Of a stretch of DNA of 64,000 bases, positions 33,861-45,739 are shown in pieces. The translations under genes were made by a program, and so were the position numbers. The DNA comes from Enoplolaimus lenunculus (taxonomy: Eukaryota > Nematoda > Enoplea > Enoplida > Thoracostomopsidae), in contig JASANG010000300.1 of the NCBI GenBank assembly GCA_030248215.1, forward strand, positions 62,001-126,000. Direction: 5' to 3'. A model generated the notes under the pieces. The model saw nothing but the letters and a program-made list of their open reading frames with translations, did not search any database and had not been told where the DNA came from. Every line of letters begins with the position of its first letter. Position 1 is the first letter of the stretch.

Positions 33861-35250
33861 AGCGCTCTTGTTGTGAACTCAAGCTGGATCGCGCTGTTTT
33901 AACGAACGGTAGTACTCGAAGCTACTTTTAGTAGGCTAGAATACCGTTTAGTAGAATCGTTTCTGTGACAGTCTATAAATAACAGGAGCCACGTACTCTC
34001 GGCACTATTAAAATTTAAGTGATCAGGCAAGGGTGCAATCGGTGGTCTATCCGCGGCTCTGGCAGAGAAACGATACTGTCTTTATTAGGACTTTTACCAG
34101 AGGTTGTGGTAATTTTGGTAATGAAATGTTTCGTTTTTATATGCAGTTATATCCTTCAGCAACATCCTTCAGCAAGTTTGTAACTTTGGAGACTTGTGAA
34201 AACTTTACTTGCCGGGATTTTAGTAAAACGAAGCTTAACAAGAATATTTGTGAACCATTTGTAGATTTTCATTCAAATTATCGAATTTTACATCAGTTTG
34301 GTTTTGTAACCAGATACACATTGCACTGGTCGTACTTGAAACACACCCAATTTACAGTCAATACTATTTTGACTGATTGATATTTTACTTGTGGAAGTCT
34401 GTTGTTTGTTTGAAAGATTTTGTATTTAGTATTATTTCAAAAGCATCGTTCAACGTTTAACAAACTCTTATATCTAAGCTTGTCTCAATTACTACTTTTG
34501 CTTCGCAATGCAGAATTGAAGCCAAACCTTTTGGTCTGCACAATGTAAGAACTTGGTCTTGAAATGTGCACACATGTATACAATTCTGTTCACTGGTTTG
34601 TAAAAATAGTATTGTTAACATTGTTATATAGTATTTATTTTATTTGGTTGTTTAGTAAAACTGTGTATATCTGGTGCTTATGTGTCGGCAGAGCGGTTTA
34701 GATTTTACATCTGTGTGTACTGCAATATCATAGGATATTGGAAATAGTACTCCGTCAATATCATATGAAATGTCTGAAAATGTCTTAGGTTGTGATGATA
34801 CTAAAGTTTGAAGTTTGGATTATTTGTATCTACGAATATAGGCAAAATTTTCGCCAGAAACAGAAAAATAGAAACAAATTTAGTCGCATCATAATAAGAA
34901 GCAACATTATCTGACTTCATATATTATCACATTTTGTCTATGTAACCGTATTCAGATCACAACGTGAACCCGCATTACGAATACTTGTACCAATGTTATA
35001 CGGTCCTGTTCTATACATTGGCCAATTTCCCAATGCCTGATTTATTTCGCGTTTTTAGAGCGAACAAGGAGCACAGGGTGAACCGACAGTGTTCAACAGT
35101 TTGTCCTAGACATACCCTGAGCAGAGACCTAAACGGATAAAATGTGAATAACAGAATCGCAGAGAGATGATATAAACTAAAGCAAATCGGGTTTGTATGT
35201 ATATTAAAGTCTCAGAGTTGTTTCCGTTTTCTGCTAACACAATCAATGTA
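33861..35250. other. 3' flank of hydrolase and intergenic DNA
   Basis: No gene is recognised. A hAT-like left end GGGTGCAATCGG sits at about 34029. The open frame that follows (34033-34380) looks like element interior, not protein. A solo GGCC-family end TGTTCTATACATTGGCC lies at about 35010-35026. Confidence 0.4.
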
Positions 35251-35260
35251 TGCAGAAACC

Positions 35261-35442
35261 GAGCCATGTATAGAACACGGCCGGAGCGTTTTCCTGCGGG
35301 ACTGTAATAGAGTAAAGCTCAAGCTTTCGACTTTTTTGCTTATGCTTAGGCATAAGCTCATCCTTTTTTGCTTATGTCTAAGCTTTGCTATATTAAAGTC
35401 ATTCTTATGCTTAGGCTTTCAGTCGTGTTCCTTACATTGGCC
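35261..35442. mobile_element. GGCC-family MITE
   Basis: Ends are GAGCCATGTATAGAACACGG and GTGTTCCTTACATTGGCC. TTCCTGCGGGACTGTAATAG and GCTTATGCTTAGGC occur inside. No matching 8-bp flanks. Confidence 0.6.
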
Positions 35443-35874
35443 AAATTTTCTACCAAATGTGCCTAAAACCAAACATTTTGGCAGCGCTTGACAGATATCA
35501 AAAATTCCGTATAATAGCATATTTAGACCTGTCTAAAATTGTCGATGTAATTTAATTTTTACAATTCAGATAACCTGTAACTATACCATGTTTATATACT
35601 TGACATCAAACAAACAATAAACAAATTTTGCGTTCACCGAAGCAATAAAACTCAAAATCGCAGTGTTTATTGCATAATTCAAACAATAATAATTTTGTTG
35701 ACATTTTTTCGCTTTTCAAATAATGCGAAAAATCTGTCAAATGTGACGGTCATAGATTGTAAAATCAGTGTGAAATTTAAAAACAATATGATTTCAATCT
35801 ATTTTAAATCTGTATAGGTATCTTGTAGTGTTCTCTTAAGTGGTATCTTTGTTGGAAATTTTAATATCGAAGTA

Positions 35875-36072
35875 CACTGTAAAAAATGGGCAGTCAAATT
35901 GACTCTCTCGGAAACAGGCTTTTCCTGACTACACAAACTGAGTCAAATTGATTCCGCTAGAGTCAAATTCGATTCACTGTTGACTCTGGCGCAGTCAAAT
36001 TTGACTCAGTTTGTGTAGTCAGGAAACGCCTGTTTCCGAGAGAGTCAAGGTGACACTCCTTTTTTTACAGTG
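35875..36072. mobile_element. TA-flanked palindromic MITE (198 bp)
   Basis: The ends CACTGTAAAAAATGGG and TTTTTTACAGTG are inverted. TA sits immediately outside both. The interior is a near-perfect palindrome around GAGTCAAATTTGACTC-type blocks. TA targets suggest a Tc1/mariner-like mobiliser. Related copies: 46195-46390, 52284-52463, 63370-63579. Confidence 0.85.
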
Positions 36073-36273
36073 TAAAGTATTCTCTGTGAAACTGCTCGCA
36101 AGAATTCAATTTTAAGAAATTTTGTCTTTAACTTTAATGTAACTCGGAACGAGTTTATTGTTTTAAAATTAATCAACTCAGAGTGAAACGTTCCCAACTC
36201 AGAGTGAATTAATATTTTTGTACTGCGTAATTAATTCAGAAAAAATTAACTCGCTATCTGAATTGATTAGCGT

Positions 36274-36689
36274 AGTGACCCGAATAAGAAAGGATCCAAT
36301 TTTGAGTCCCAATCAATAGGAGTTCGTATCCTTAATAAGAGTCCGTAAGCGGATACGGTTCCTAAACCCTAATTAGAGTCTATAAATGACAATTATTCCT
36401 TATTGTAGTGCATAAACTCCAGTACCAAATAAAGTTGAGTTCGAAACTTTAAGGCGTACTTAAGTTTTGAATGTACATCCCTAAGTATAACCTTGGATTA
36501 TCGCTCAAGCTATTGACACAAGACAAATAAACGTTTACTTCAACGAACATTTGCAATACCGGATATATTAGTAATGAATGGCGGCAGAGCGTGGGTTAAA
36601 AATAAATAACAGTCCGTAACCGAATAACAAGCGGGGGGTGCCCTCTGAGAGGCCAAATAAATATCAGTCCCCCTCTTATTCGGGTCAGT
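36274..36689. mobile_element. Inverted-repeat element, AGTGACCCGAATAAG family (416 bp)
   Basis: It starts AGTGACCCGAATAAGAAAGG and ends CCCCTCTTATTCGGGTCAGT. The interior is the reverse complement of the copy at 25731-26152 over most of its length. It lies within a palindrome of the ACTCAG family (36133-36270 and just right of 36690). Confidence 0.8.
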
Positions 36690-36842
36690 ATAGTAATCAA
36701 TTCACTGCAGTTTACGGTGTATATACAGAAATTTTAAATCCAGACTTTTATCCGTTAGTCGTAATTTGTGCTTTATGCTACCAGTACAACTGCTATGTTG
36801 GCAAATTTATAATTCAATTTCAACTCGTGCAACAAATTTAAT

Positions 36843-36940
36843 TATGACATTATATATACATATATATGTATATAGATATAGATATATGTAAATATATATG
36901 TATATATAGATATAGATATATATAAATATATATAAATATT
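36843..36940. repeat. AT-rich dinucleotide/tetranucleotide tract
   Basis: Imperfect TATA, TAGATA and TAAATA runs. Confidence 0.85.
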
Positions 36941-37411
36941 TTTCACTTTTGGGCAGAATGTGACCTGTGAATATTGAATCAGATTCTGCTGTGAATATAT
37001 TCATTTTTTGTAAGCTTTAAGCGTTTTTTTGTTTCTATTTTAAATTTAATATTCTTCAGTGAAATTGCGTAAAATATTGCGTATATTTAATTTTAAATAT
37101 TTTCAAATTTGTGTGAGAAAATTCAGTCCAAACGCTACTCTTAAGATGGCAACAAAAGGGAGACATTAAGTATCGAACCCTGCACCTTCTCGGATTTTGT
37201 TGATGGGGTCTCGAGATCGGGTGTCTTCAGCTTGTAACACATGAAGCCCCCTTTATAAATTAATATACAACGTTAGCCTGTTTCCTAAATGCTGGCTACA
37301 CCCGTGATTGTTAACATTTTGAAAAATGCTAAATGTTCTCGGAGGATTTTGCAAAGTCAGAGTAAAAATTAACATTTTGACGTATTATAAAGTTTTCTAA
37401 ATTGAAAAGTT

Positions 37412-37574
37412 GGTTCATGTAAAGATCAAGGGCGGAACGTTTTTCTGTGGGACTGCAATAGAGTAAGCTTAAGCTTTAAACTAATTTTTTTTGCTTTGAT
37501 TAGGCTTAGGCTTTAGGCTTAAGCTTAGGAATATGCTTATAATACTGTTCCGGCTCCTGTTCTTTACATTGGCC
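37412..37574. mobile_element. GGCC-ended MITE with perfect target duplication (163 bp)
   Basis: It starts GGTTCATGTAAAGATCAAGG and ends CCTGTTCTTTACATTGGCC. GAAAAGTT is on both sides (37404-37411, 37575-37582). This copy, with 46752-46911 and 57933-58905, establishes the 8-bp duplication of the family. Confidence 0.92.
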
Positions 37575-38855
37575 GAAAAGTTGAACCTTTAGCCTTTCAC
37601 TGTGAACAAAGACTAAGATTTGCAAAGCTTTGATTGCTTGTACTTAAGCTTACTTGATATAATTGAGGTTTACGTCCGTTTGATATCTTAAAACCCGGCT
37701 GTTGGCAATGGGAAAACCGAAAAATGTATTTGGATACCGTCCCGGAATGAAAAGGGAAAAAGTCCTTATACAGGTTTAAAAGCATTTAGCTATGCTCACT
37801 TCCCATAGCGCCTATGCGACAAGGTTATACCTTTCTGAAACGAAATCTTGTCATCCGACCCTCATGCCCGTAGCCAGCTCACCATGCTAGGAAGTGGGGG
37901 GCTGAAAATGTTTCAGGATCGGCATATAAGAGTTTTCATCGACTTATATGCGAATTTAAAACTTTTCTAGGGGGTCAAAATTTTCCACGGGTCGGGCTGA
38001 TTCCCCCTGGTTTTCTCTTGGCTACGAGCCCGCATAGACTGAAAATGTCTGTAAAGTACATGTCTGAAAACGTTTATTTCGTACAGGAAGCGTGTAAGTA
38101 TAATCTTTGTGTCTGAAATGCTATGTTCGATAGTCCAGAAACAACGACTGATTGTGTGGATGTTGTTTTCAAATTCATTCAAAATATTTATTTTTAGAAT
38201 TTGCAAAATCACTATGATTTCAAAAGCTAAAATTTGAAAATTTGACAACGTTTTTCTCTACGAAATTCTGTCTCGGATGATAAGAAATAATAGTAGTAAT
38301 ATATTTATAGCTGTGGTACTCTGTGCAAACGGACTTCGCAGATATTTACAGTTTTATAAATCCATATTGTAGGTACAACAGAAATGGCTGGAGTTTAATT
38401 ATAATTCCTGTAATTTTTGAGTGATATATCATACGCCCGTTGAAATAGGCTTTTTTAGTCTATCAAGGGTTGATAACCAGTCTAACAAGAGTGTACAACT
38501 GAATACATTCTGTGTAGAAAAGAATACAACCAGGAATCGGTGTGTTTTTGCGAGGAACGGTAGTTTCTAGTGAAATTAGCCGGTTCAGCTGTAGACGATT
38601 TGGATACATTTCCAGCGCTATAGGTGCTCATGAAAATCAGCCAAAATCGGACAAAAACACAGCGCAAACGGATTAGGCATAATTTTTCAAAAATAACTCT
38701 ATGCTTCAGATTTTCTCTACCAACCCAAGGATAATCTAAGCATTTAAATTTTCCACCTTTCCCATTTTTCAAAACGAAAAAGGATATTCGATTACACCCT
38801 GTGTCTGATGGATAGTTTTCTAAAACCTACCACCACCGTTTAAATTTGACACTTT

Positions 38856-38991
38856 GGCCAATGTATATATAGAACACAGCAAATAGAAATTCAATAAGGC
38901 TATGCCTAAACATGAGCAAAAAATAGTCTAAAGCTGAGTCGCTATTGCAGTTCCGCAGAGAAACATTCCACCCCTGATCTTTACATGGGCC
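38856..38991. mobile_element. GGCC-ended MITE, ~90 bp upstream of the SOD start codon
   Basis: Ends are GGCCAATGTATATATAGAAC and CTGATCTTTACATGGGCC, 136 bp. The 8-bp flanks do not match. Because it ends 94 bp before the SOD ATG it may form part of that gene's promoter or leader. Confidence 0.7.
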
Positions 38992-39085
38992 GAGTGGCCT
39001 ACACTTTCCACATTTTCTACATGACAATTAATTTGATGCTTTAGATCAGTTTAAAAATCCAATCAAAACTTTCCACAATTATACC

Positions 39086-42000
39086 ATGACCGAATACTGC
39101 CGTCATTATCTGTTTGACAGCAAACCTCGACTGCTATTGGCTGTGTTTGGCGTATGGTCAGTATTAATTGGTCATTTAACAAAAGTTACCGCAGACGACG
39201 GACAGCTATGCCACTACGGTAAGAATTATGCCCCAATTTTTGAACCAAATGACTGTCTTAAATTCAGTAGCAAACTCAAGATATTCTGCTAGTCAAAAGG
39301 TGTTTTTGCATCTTTATACCGGGACATTTCAAACAACGGCTCTTGTACCCATTCCCACCCCCACATTTCACGTTAAGGTTTAGATTTCCCCCACATTTCA
39401 CGTTAAGGTTTATATAAGACCATGGTACATAGATAAGCCATTTCTTAAACCTAAGCCTAAGCCTATAAGCCTAAATTAATAATATTGTTAAACTTTCGAA
39501 TATTTAATCTTTAATCTCAATAAAATTTACTAACCCAATTTCGTCACGTGGGCCATTAAAGGAGGGGCGAGGAATGTACACCCCCCATCAGAAATTTTTT
39601 TGTGATAAAATGGTATGGTCTCTCTATCTTACAATTTTCCCCTCAGAAAATGTTTTGTAAAAAACGATAAGGTTCGTAGGTTTTCGCTCAGAAATTTTTT
39701 GTGAGAAAGTTATAAGCTGTTTACCTTACAATTTCCCACATCAGAAAACGTTTTGGCGATAAAATGATAAGGTGCATACGTTACAATTTTTCCACCTGAC
39801 CAAATTTTTGGCTGATAAAGTTATACTGTTTCTACCTTACAATTTTTTGCGTTTCATAACATTTGCCGCCGCGCCCCCCGTTACAAATTCCTGGATCCGG
39901 CCGCTGCATCAAACTTATTATTAAATTCCACTAATTTTGTGGGCGTTTGAAAATTGTTGAAACCATTTGTTATGCAAAAGTTTATTGATTTCAGGCGCAG
40001 AAACCATCATGAAAGCAATTGCAACAATTGTCGCACCACTCGAAGAGTATAAACACGCTCATGAATCGAAACTGTTCGGAACCATAATGTTCTATCAGGA
40101 ATACAAGAAGGATCCAGTTAAAGTAGAAGGATATATTCGAGGTGAGTCCGTTGCCAGTTCAACATATTTAGGGTGGCGCTATACTTGTCGCGCGGACCCG
40201 GCCGTCATCGTCCGGCGATGTACGTCACCGTCCGGCGATGTCCGTCACCGTCCGGTGATGTCCATCATCGTCCTGTGATGTCCGTCATCGTCCGGCGATG
40301 TCCGTCATCGTCCGGTGATGTCCGTCATCGTCCGGCGATGTCCGTCACCGTCCAGCGATGTCCGTCATCGTCCGGTGATGTCCGTCATTGTCCGGCGATG
40401 TCCGTAGTCGTCCGGCGATGTCCGTCAACGTCCAGCGATGTCCGTCATCGTCCGGCGATGTCCGTCACCGTCCAGCGATGTCCGTCATCGTCCGGCGATG
40501 TCCGTCACCGTCCAGCGATGTCCGTCATCGTCCGGTGATGTCCGTCATTGTCCGGCGATGTCCGTAGTCGTCCGGCGATGTCCGTCACCGTCCAGCGATG
40601 TCCGTCATCGCCCGGCGATGTCCGTCACCGTCCAGCGATGTCCGTCATCGTCCGGTGATGTCCGTCATTGTCCGGCGATGTCCGTAGTCGTCCGGCGATG
40701 TCCGTCATCGTCCGGTGATGTCCGTCATCGTCCGGCGATGTCCGTCATCGTCCGGTGATATCCGTCACCGTCCGGCGTCATGCGGCGTGACGCTTTACGG
40801 TCCGTTACCAAACGGCACCGTAACGTGACGAATTCGCGTACGATACCGTACGTTGACGGAAGACACCCCGAGGGCGCCAGACGGTGAGGGACGGTGGCAG
40901 ATACTGACGGACGGCGTCGGACGATGACGAACGGCTTCTGACGTCATCAAAAGTATAGCGTCACCATTTTGGGTGTCAACAAACTTCAGAAGACGCGTGC
41001 TGTTACATAAGCGGGGATCCAGTTTTTTTGCACTGGTGGTCAAAACTGTTTTCTAGGCAAGCTTGATAGAATGGTAATGTTTTATCTTAAATGTACGAGA
41101 ATGATAGGGTAAACGTAAAAACAATTTTCAAGATAACTCGTCGTTGATAGGACGTATAATTTGCTGCTAAATTCAAATTGATGTTTTATATAAAAAGTTT
41201 GGCCAATGTAAAAGAACAAGGTCGGAACAGTATTGCGTAAGAGTGAGCAGATTTGTAAGCCTAAGCCTAAGCCAAGCAAAAAAGTAGTGTAAAGCCAAAG
41301 CTTACTCTGTTCTAGTCCAACAGAAAAACGTTCCGCCATTGATCTATTAATTCAGCTTTTTTCTGTCTTATCTGATACATAATTTTACTATTTCAGGATT
41401 AGCCCCAGGATATCATGGACTGCATATTCATGAATTTGGCGATATCAGCGGAGCAGCGTGTCGTACGGCCGGGGGTCACTATAATCCATTCAACAAGGAT
41501 CATGGTGACCCCGAATCACCGGTATGTCTATCTTATTTAAAGTGATAATTCTTGTTTTTATTTCTGAATACAGTACTTTGAGCCAAAATAATCTTATCAA
41601 TTTACCGTTCAAGTTTAACAACTCGACAGATAAATTGAAACATTTTTGAAACTCAATTTCCTGTTTGGTAAAGTTTTTTTCAAACTCGAGTTGGAAACAG
41701 GTGTCGCGAATTTCCACATGCGGGGCACACGTGGACTATGTATGTAATTTGCGCACTGAAGTCAAGTATTAGGCTATCTATGCCCATATTCTCAAATGTA
41801 GCTACTATTACTTGTTGGTAATTGGTCATGTAACCTTTGAACCAATAATTGTAAGATTTTAAACTTCATAACTGCATTCAATTTATTCTGCCCTTGCGTG
41901 AAATTTCAGATCCGCTTGAGAATCTAAGGGTAAGACACTTTTGACGTAGTCTATAAGCAAAAAATATCTTAATCGCTATTTGGCCTGAATAGCAGATTGG

Positions 42001-42968
42001 CGTACGACATATACATTTTCAGACAAAAATTGTCTTAAATAAAATATATTTCAGGTTTCCCAAGTATTAACTATACTTTGTTGTTTTAGTATCGACACGT
42101 TGGTGACTTGGGCAACGTATTCGCAGACTATCATGGCGCAGCTCATTTCAGCTTTTACGACAGTCTATTAACTCTAAACGGGCCTTTATCAATAATAGGT
42201 CGTTCGGTGGTGGTCCACGCTTATCAAGACGATTTAGGAGCGCCTGGGCACGGTGAAAGTTTAGTCAGCGGGAATTCAGGACCTCGGCTTGGATGTGGAG
42301 TGATTGGTATCGCTTATGAAACACGACAGTATCCATGTCCGCCGTTACAGTACACAGGGACTGGAGGGACAGGCCCTGCGTATGATCATGCGCAAACGTC
42401 AGGGGGTCAGGGATATGTGGATGATCACGCAGATGGGAACGGGTACACTCCACACGAGGGTGGAAATGGATACAATGGAGTAGGGGAGACTGGAGTTGTG
42501 GATAACGGAGGGGACCATTACGAACAAGACGGACATTATCCAGAAGGGAATCATTATGACGAGGGGGGTCACTATGACAACGGAGATCATGGTGCACACA
42601 GCGAGGGAGACGGGTACAACGTGGATGATGGACATGGCACAGGGGGCGCAGGGGGTCACTACGAAGACCATGCTGATGGTTACGGGAATGATGGACATGG
42701 AGGAGACTATCATGACCCACATAGTGGACAAGGTGGGTATGGTGATCAGCACAGGAAGAAATCTGTTAAGAAAAAGCCTGTTAATTTTAAGACCAAAAGG
42801 ACGTCCCAAACGAGGGTTCGACCAATTAGGAGGCATAATAAATCAAATGTCTCTTCTTGGGTAAGAACGTCGGAAACGGGCAGATATTTTAGTGGTCAGC
42901 AAAAGGCAGGACGACGCGTTGCTGCTAAGACTGCATTACTAGCTAGAAATCAACTAATTCATTCGTGA
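39086..42968 (+). CDS. Secreted/anchored Cu/Zn superoxide dismutase with Gly/His/Asp/Tyr-rich extension, 4 exons, 427 aa
   Basis: Exons are 39086-39218, 39995-40141, 41397-41521 and 42090-42968; GT-AG introns join in frame. Residues 14-30 give a hydrophobic signal or anchor ([18 protein letters not shown]). The SOD domain covers about 46-211. Copper ligands His103, His105, His121 and His178 and zinc ligands His121, His129, His138 and Asp141 are all present. So are active-site Arg201 and the disulfide pair Cys115-Cys204, with human SOD1 spacing apart from one inserted residue. It should convert superoxide to oxygen and hydrogen peroxide outside the cell. Residues about 222-357 form a low-complexity Gly/His/Asp/Tyr extension with about 16 His, including HY-containing near-repeats such as [16 protein letters not shown]. 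It is followed by a strongly basic tail from RKKSVKKKP to the stop, recalling heparin-binding tails of extracellular SODs. The extension and tail are read in the same exon as the catalytic core. Confidence 0.93.
39540..39900. mobile_element. Repeat with GATAAAATGATAAGG subunits, SOD intron 1
   Basis: Four or so ~65-bp subunits share AGAAATTTTTTGTGATAAAA and CTTACAATTTTTC. The right end TCCTGGATCCGGCCGCTGCA looks terminal. A related copy is at 59203-59470. Confidence 0.55.
40171..40965. mobile_element. GGGTGGCGCTATAC-ended element filled with a minisatellite, SOD intron 2
   Basis: The left end GGGTGGCGCTATACTTGTCG and right end AAGTATAGCGTCACC are inverted. Between them lies a 20-bp minisatellite, then a short unique stretch rich in GACGG and CGTACG. 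Related elements: 46509-46985, 51121-51393, and a left-end fragment at about 13715-13760 in a fos intron. Confidence 0.75.
40201..40780. repeat. 20-bp minisatellite, about 29 copies
   Basis: The unit TCCGTCATCGTCCGGCGATG varies mainly at ATCG/ACCG, CGG/CAG and GCG/GTG. Variants recur in blocks, suggesting higher-order duplication. Because 60 bp is a multiple of three, all frames stay open; these are not genes. Confidence 0.97.
41211..41349. mobile_element. GGCC-family MITE, right end truncated, SOD intron 2
   Basis: It starts GGCCAATGTAAAAGAACAAG, has AAGCCTAAGCCTAAGCC, and reaches TTCCGCCATTGATCT, where the last bases are lost. It ends about 47 bp before SOD exon 3. Confidence 0.6.
41785..42010. 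mobile_element. Two worn element ends in SOD intron 3
   Basis: About 41785-41935 carries the ATTCTCAAATGTAGC / TTGAGAATC arms of the 18900 family. About 41970-42005 carries GGCCTGAATAGCAGATTGGC, the right end of the 17934 family. Confidence 0.5.
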
Positions 42969-42998
42969 TAGCATAATTCTATAACTTTTCACTTTTAG

Positions 42999-43004
42999 AA
43001 TAAA
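42999..43004 (+). promoter_or_regulatory. Poly(A) signal of the SOD gene
   Basis: AATAAA lies about 30 bp after the stop codon. Confidence 0.65.
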
Positions 43005-43403
43005 AGTTTATTTATAAAACTGGGTACCGTATATCCGGATACTTCCGCCGGGAGGTTTGGCGAGTTCCGGAGCATGGGAAATGCAACGTCATCGAACAAG
43101 TTTCCACTAAAAGGTTAGAGAGTGTTCACCTCAACGCTGAAAATTCAGTTCAATTCAACTGCAAAGCTTGGACATTTTTAGACTTTTTTCAGAAAAATAA
43201 GCCAAAATTACAAATTTTGAACTGGAAGTTGAAAAACTAATTTTATCTGCTCGTTCCCATAAGTGGCAAACTAAATAGGATGCGTATACACAGTGTATGA
43301 CTTTAACAAGACGTGTGAGCCCCCTCGGGTTTGGCTTTAGCATCAAGGCTTCGGTAGCGATTGATCATAGTATATAAATGGCTCCCACTCGAATCTCCGT
43401 ACA

Positions 43404-43757
43404 GAGTGCAACCGGAAGTGAAAAATACCGGTGCCGGAGCCGGCCGGAGGTCCACAAAATTTGCCGAAGTGAGGCAAAAAGAAATAATTAAAACGATGTT
43501 TAATGTGCTGAATTTTAGCAAATATCTATATGAAGGTATTGTCAAATGTTTTGGTTTTACGCTTATTTTTCTGTGAAATGTGAGCAGTTTTTTTCGTCAA
43601 AATTCTCACCAAAAATTAAAACAAAACGCACTAAAAACAAATGAATTTTGCAAAAATTATGCAAAACTTTACGACAGAAAAATTGCTCGTACCTCAGGCA
43701 AAAATTTTACCGGAGCTGAAAGTCGCGTTGCCCGAATCCGAGGAAGAACTCTGAGGT
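43404..43757. mobile_element. hAT-type MITE, diverged
   Basis: The left end CAGAGTGCAACCGGAAG and right end GAGGTTGTACCTTG are worn. GAGCCGGCCGGAGG and GCAAAAATTTTACCGGAGC inside match the 53015-53298 subfamily. The flanks do not match. Confidence 0.55.
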
Positions 43758-44092
43758 TGTACCTTGTTATAAGCGGTTCATTTTAGAACCGAGACAAATT
43801 AAAATTAACCAGCCGGTAATTTAGTCTTTTTATTTCTCTTTTTTGTCATACTTTGACCTGGTTAAACACCAGAAAACTGGGCAAAATTTCAATATACTAT
43901 AATTTTATTTTTACGCATTCTAAAATCGTGCAATTTTTTTTTCTAAAGCTTGTAAAAGTACGTTTTTTTTCGTCGTCTCTTTAAAAATCTGATGGACAAT
44001 ATATCCCCCGTTTCCATTTCTTGTATATGCCTCTGCTTAAACCTCATCGCAAATAGAGATAGCGGTTTTATTTCAAAAGGGTATGTATCTCC

Positions 44093-44462
44093 GGCCCATG
44101 TAAAGATCAGGTGCGGAACGTTTTTCTGTGGGACTATAATAGAGTAAGCTTAAGCTTTAGACTATTTTTTTTGGTTGGCTTAGGCTTAGGCTTACGCTTA
44201 GGCTTAGGCTTAGGAATATGCTCATTCTTACGCTAATGCTTAGGTTTAGGCTTAGAAATATGCTCATTTATACGCTTAGGCTTAGGCTTAGGAATATGCT
44301 CATTCTTACGCTAATGCTTAGGTTTAGGCTTAGAAATATGCTCATTTGTACGCTTAGGCTTAGGCTTAGGTTTAGGAATATGCTCATTCTTACGCTTAAG
44401 CTTACGCTTCGGCTTAGGATTATGCTTATAATATTGTTTCGCCCCTGTTCTTTACATTGGCC
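44093..44462. mobile_element. GGCC-ended MITE with expanded TTAGGC-like core (370 bp)
   Basis: Ends are GGCCCATGTAAAGATCAGG and CCTGTTCTTTACATTGGCC. Flanks GTATCTCC and GCATCTCT match 6 of 8. Inside are four units of the form ATATGCTCATT + TACGCT + repeated TTAGGC-like hexamers, an intermediate stage between 160-bp copies and the 973-bp copy at 57933-58905. Confidence 0.82.
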
Positions 44463-44839
44463 GCATCTCTTCAACTAAAAATGTGAACGAATGACACGAA
44501 CGAAGACTAAATTTCTTCACCTATCGACGAGAGAGTGAGTACGTTAATTAATTCTAAATCAGTAGGTTATAATTCTCATGACTATAGCTTTGTTCGAGAA
44601 ATTTCAAACACATGGATTTTCCCAACATACCCTTGTTGTGTCGGTCCGTGGATATCGAAGTACTGGATAATTGGTTTTTTGTCTTATTGGGTCGCCATGC
44701 AACAAGATGAATATACATTTGGTATCAGATAAAATGCGAAACGAGGTGTATTGTTGAACGCTCCACAAGTATAGTATTTCATGGTTTGTTAAACAATAAG
44801 TCTTTGCGGAAGAGTGGGTATATTATCTCATTTTTATAG

Positions 44840-44969
<130 letters not shown>

Positions 44970-45739
44970 GGTGTAACCGGATATCCGTTGCCGTTTTCGG
45001 TAAAAATCGATGTCCGTTTCCGTTATAGAAATAACGGAAGTTCTGCCATTTTCAAGTCCAATATTAGTTGCAAATCGCGTTTATATCTGGCAATTTTTTG
45101 TTACAGATATGCTGCAATATTGTTCGAAATGAAATAAAAATGACGAAATTCATTCAAAATCCTTTATCCAACAAAATAAAGTATTGAATATAGAGACGAA
45201 CACCGGAATATCCGAGTAAATATGCAAGGATTGTCAGATATCCGGATATGAAAAAATATTTGATGCCTATGGCATATTGGACGCGTAAAAGCAACGTTTG
45301 GCAGTTGCCTTAAGATCATTTACCTGTAGCCGTCAGGTGTAAGCTTAGGTATAAGCTCATTCTTACGCTTAGGCTTGGTCTTAGGTTTAAGCTTAGGTAT
45401 AAGCTCGTTTTTACGCTTAGGCTTAGGTATAGGCTTAGGTATATGCTTAGCCCTGTTCTATACATTGACCCATTTTCTTAAAACTAAATGTACAGCCTAA
45501 GCCAAACCATATGTTTCAATATATTACCTTCAACCCTAATTGTAAGTTAGGCTTGACCCTGAACCGATTTCAAAGGCAAAATTTCGCAACTTCGCTTTTT
45601 TACAATTAAAAACGAACCTTCCAAGCTAATAACTCAACGCAATCGCATGTTTTACAGTCATCAAATGTTGAGCTTATGCTTTCACTGAATTGTAACCTAA
45701 AAGATTAGACCAAAAGTCAGCTAACATTAACTCGAAAGC

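Noticed and set aside
34033-34380. 115-codon open frame
   Set aside because: It begins in a hAT-like terminal sequence and has no splice context or family match.
40173-40758. Arg/Ser/Val-rich open frames over the minisatellite
   Set aside because: A 20-bp unit keeps frames open every 60 bp; this is intronic repeat DNA.
40201-40780. CRISPR-like array
   Set aside because: The repeats are contiguous with no unique spacers, in a spliced eukaryotic gene.
42265-42864. Three long frames overlapping the SOD last exon
   Set aside because: They are shadows caused by the biased Gly/His/Asp codons of the real frame, which carries all SOD active-site residues.
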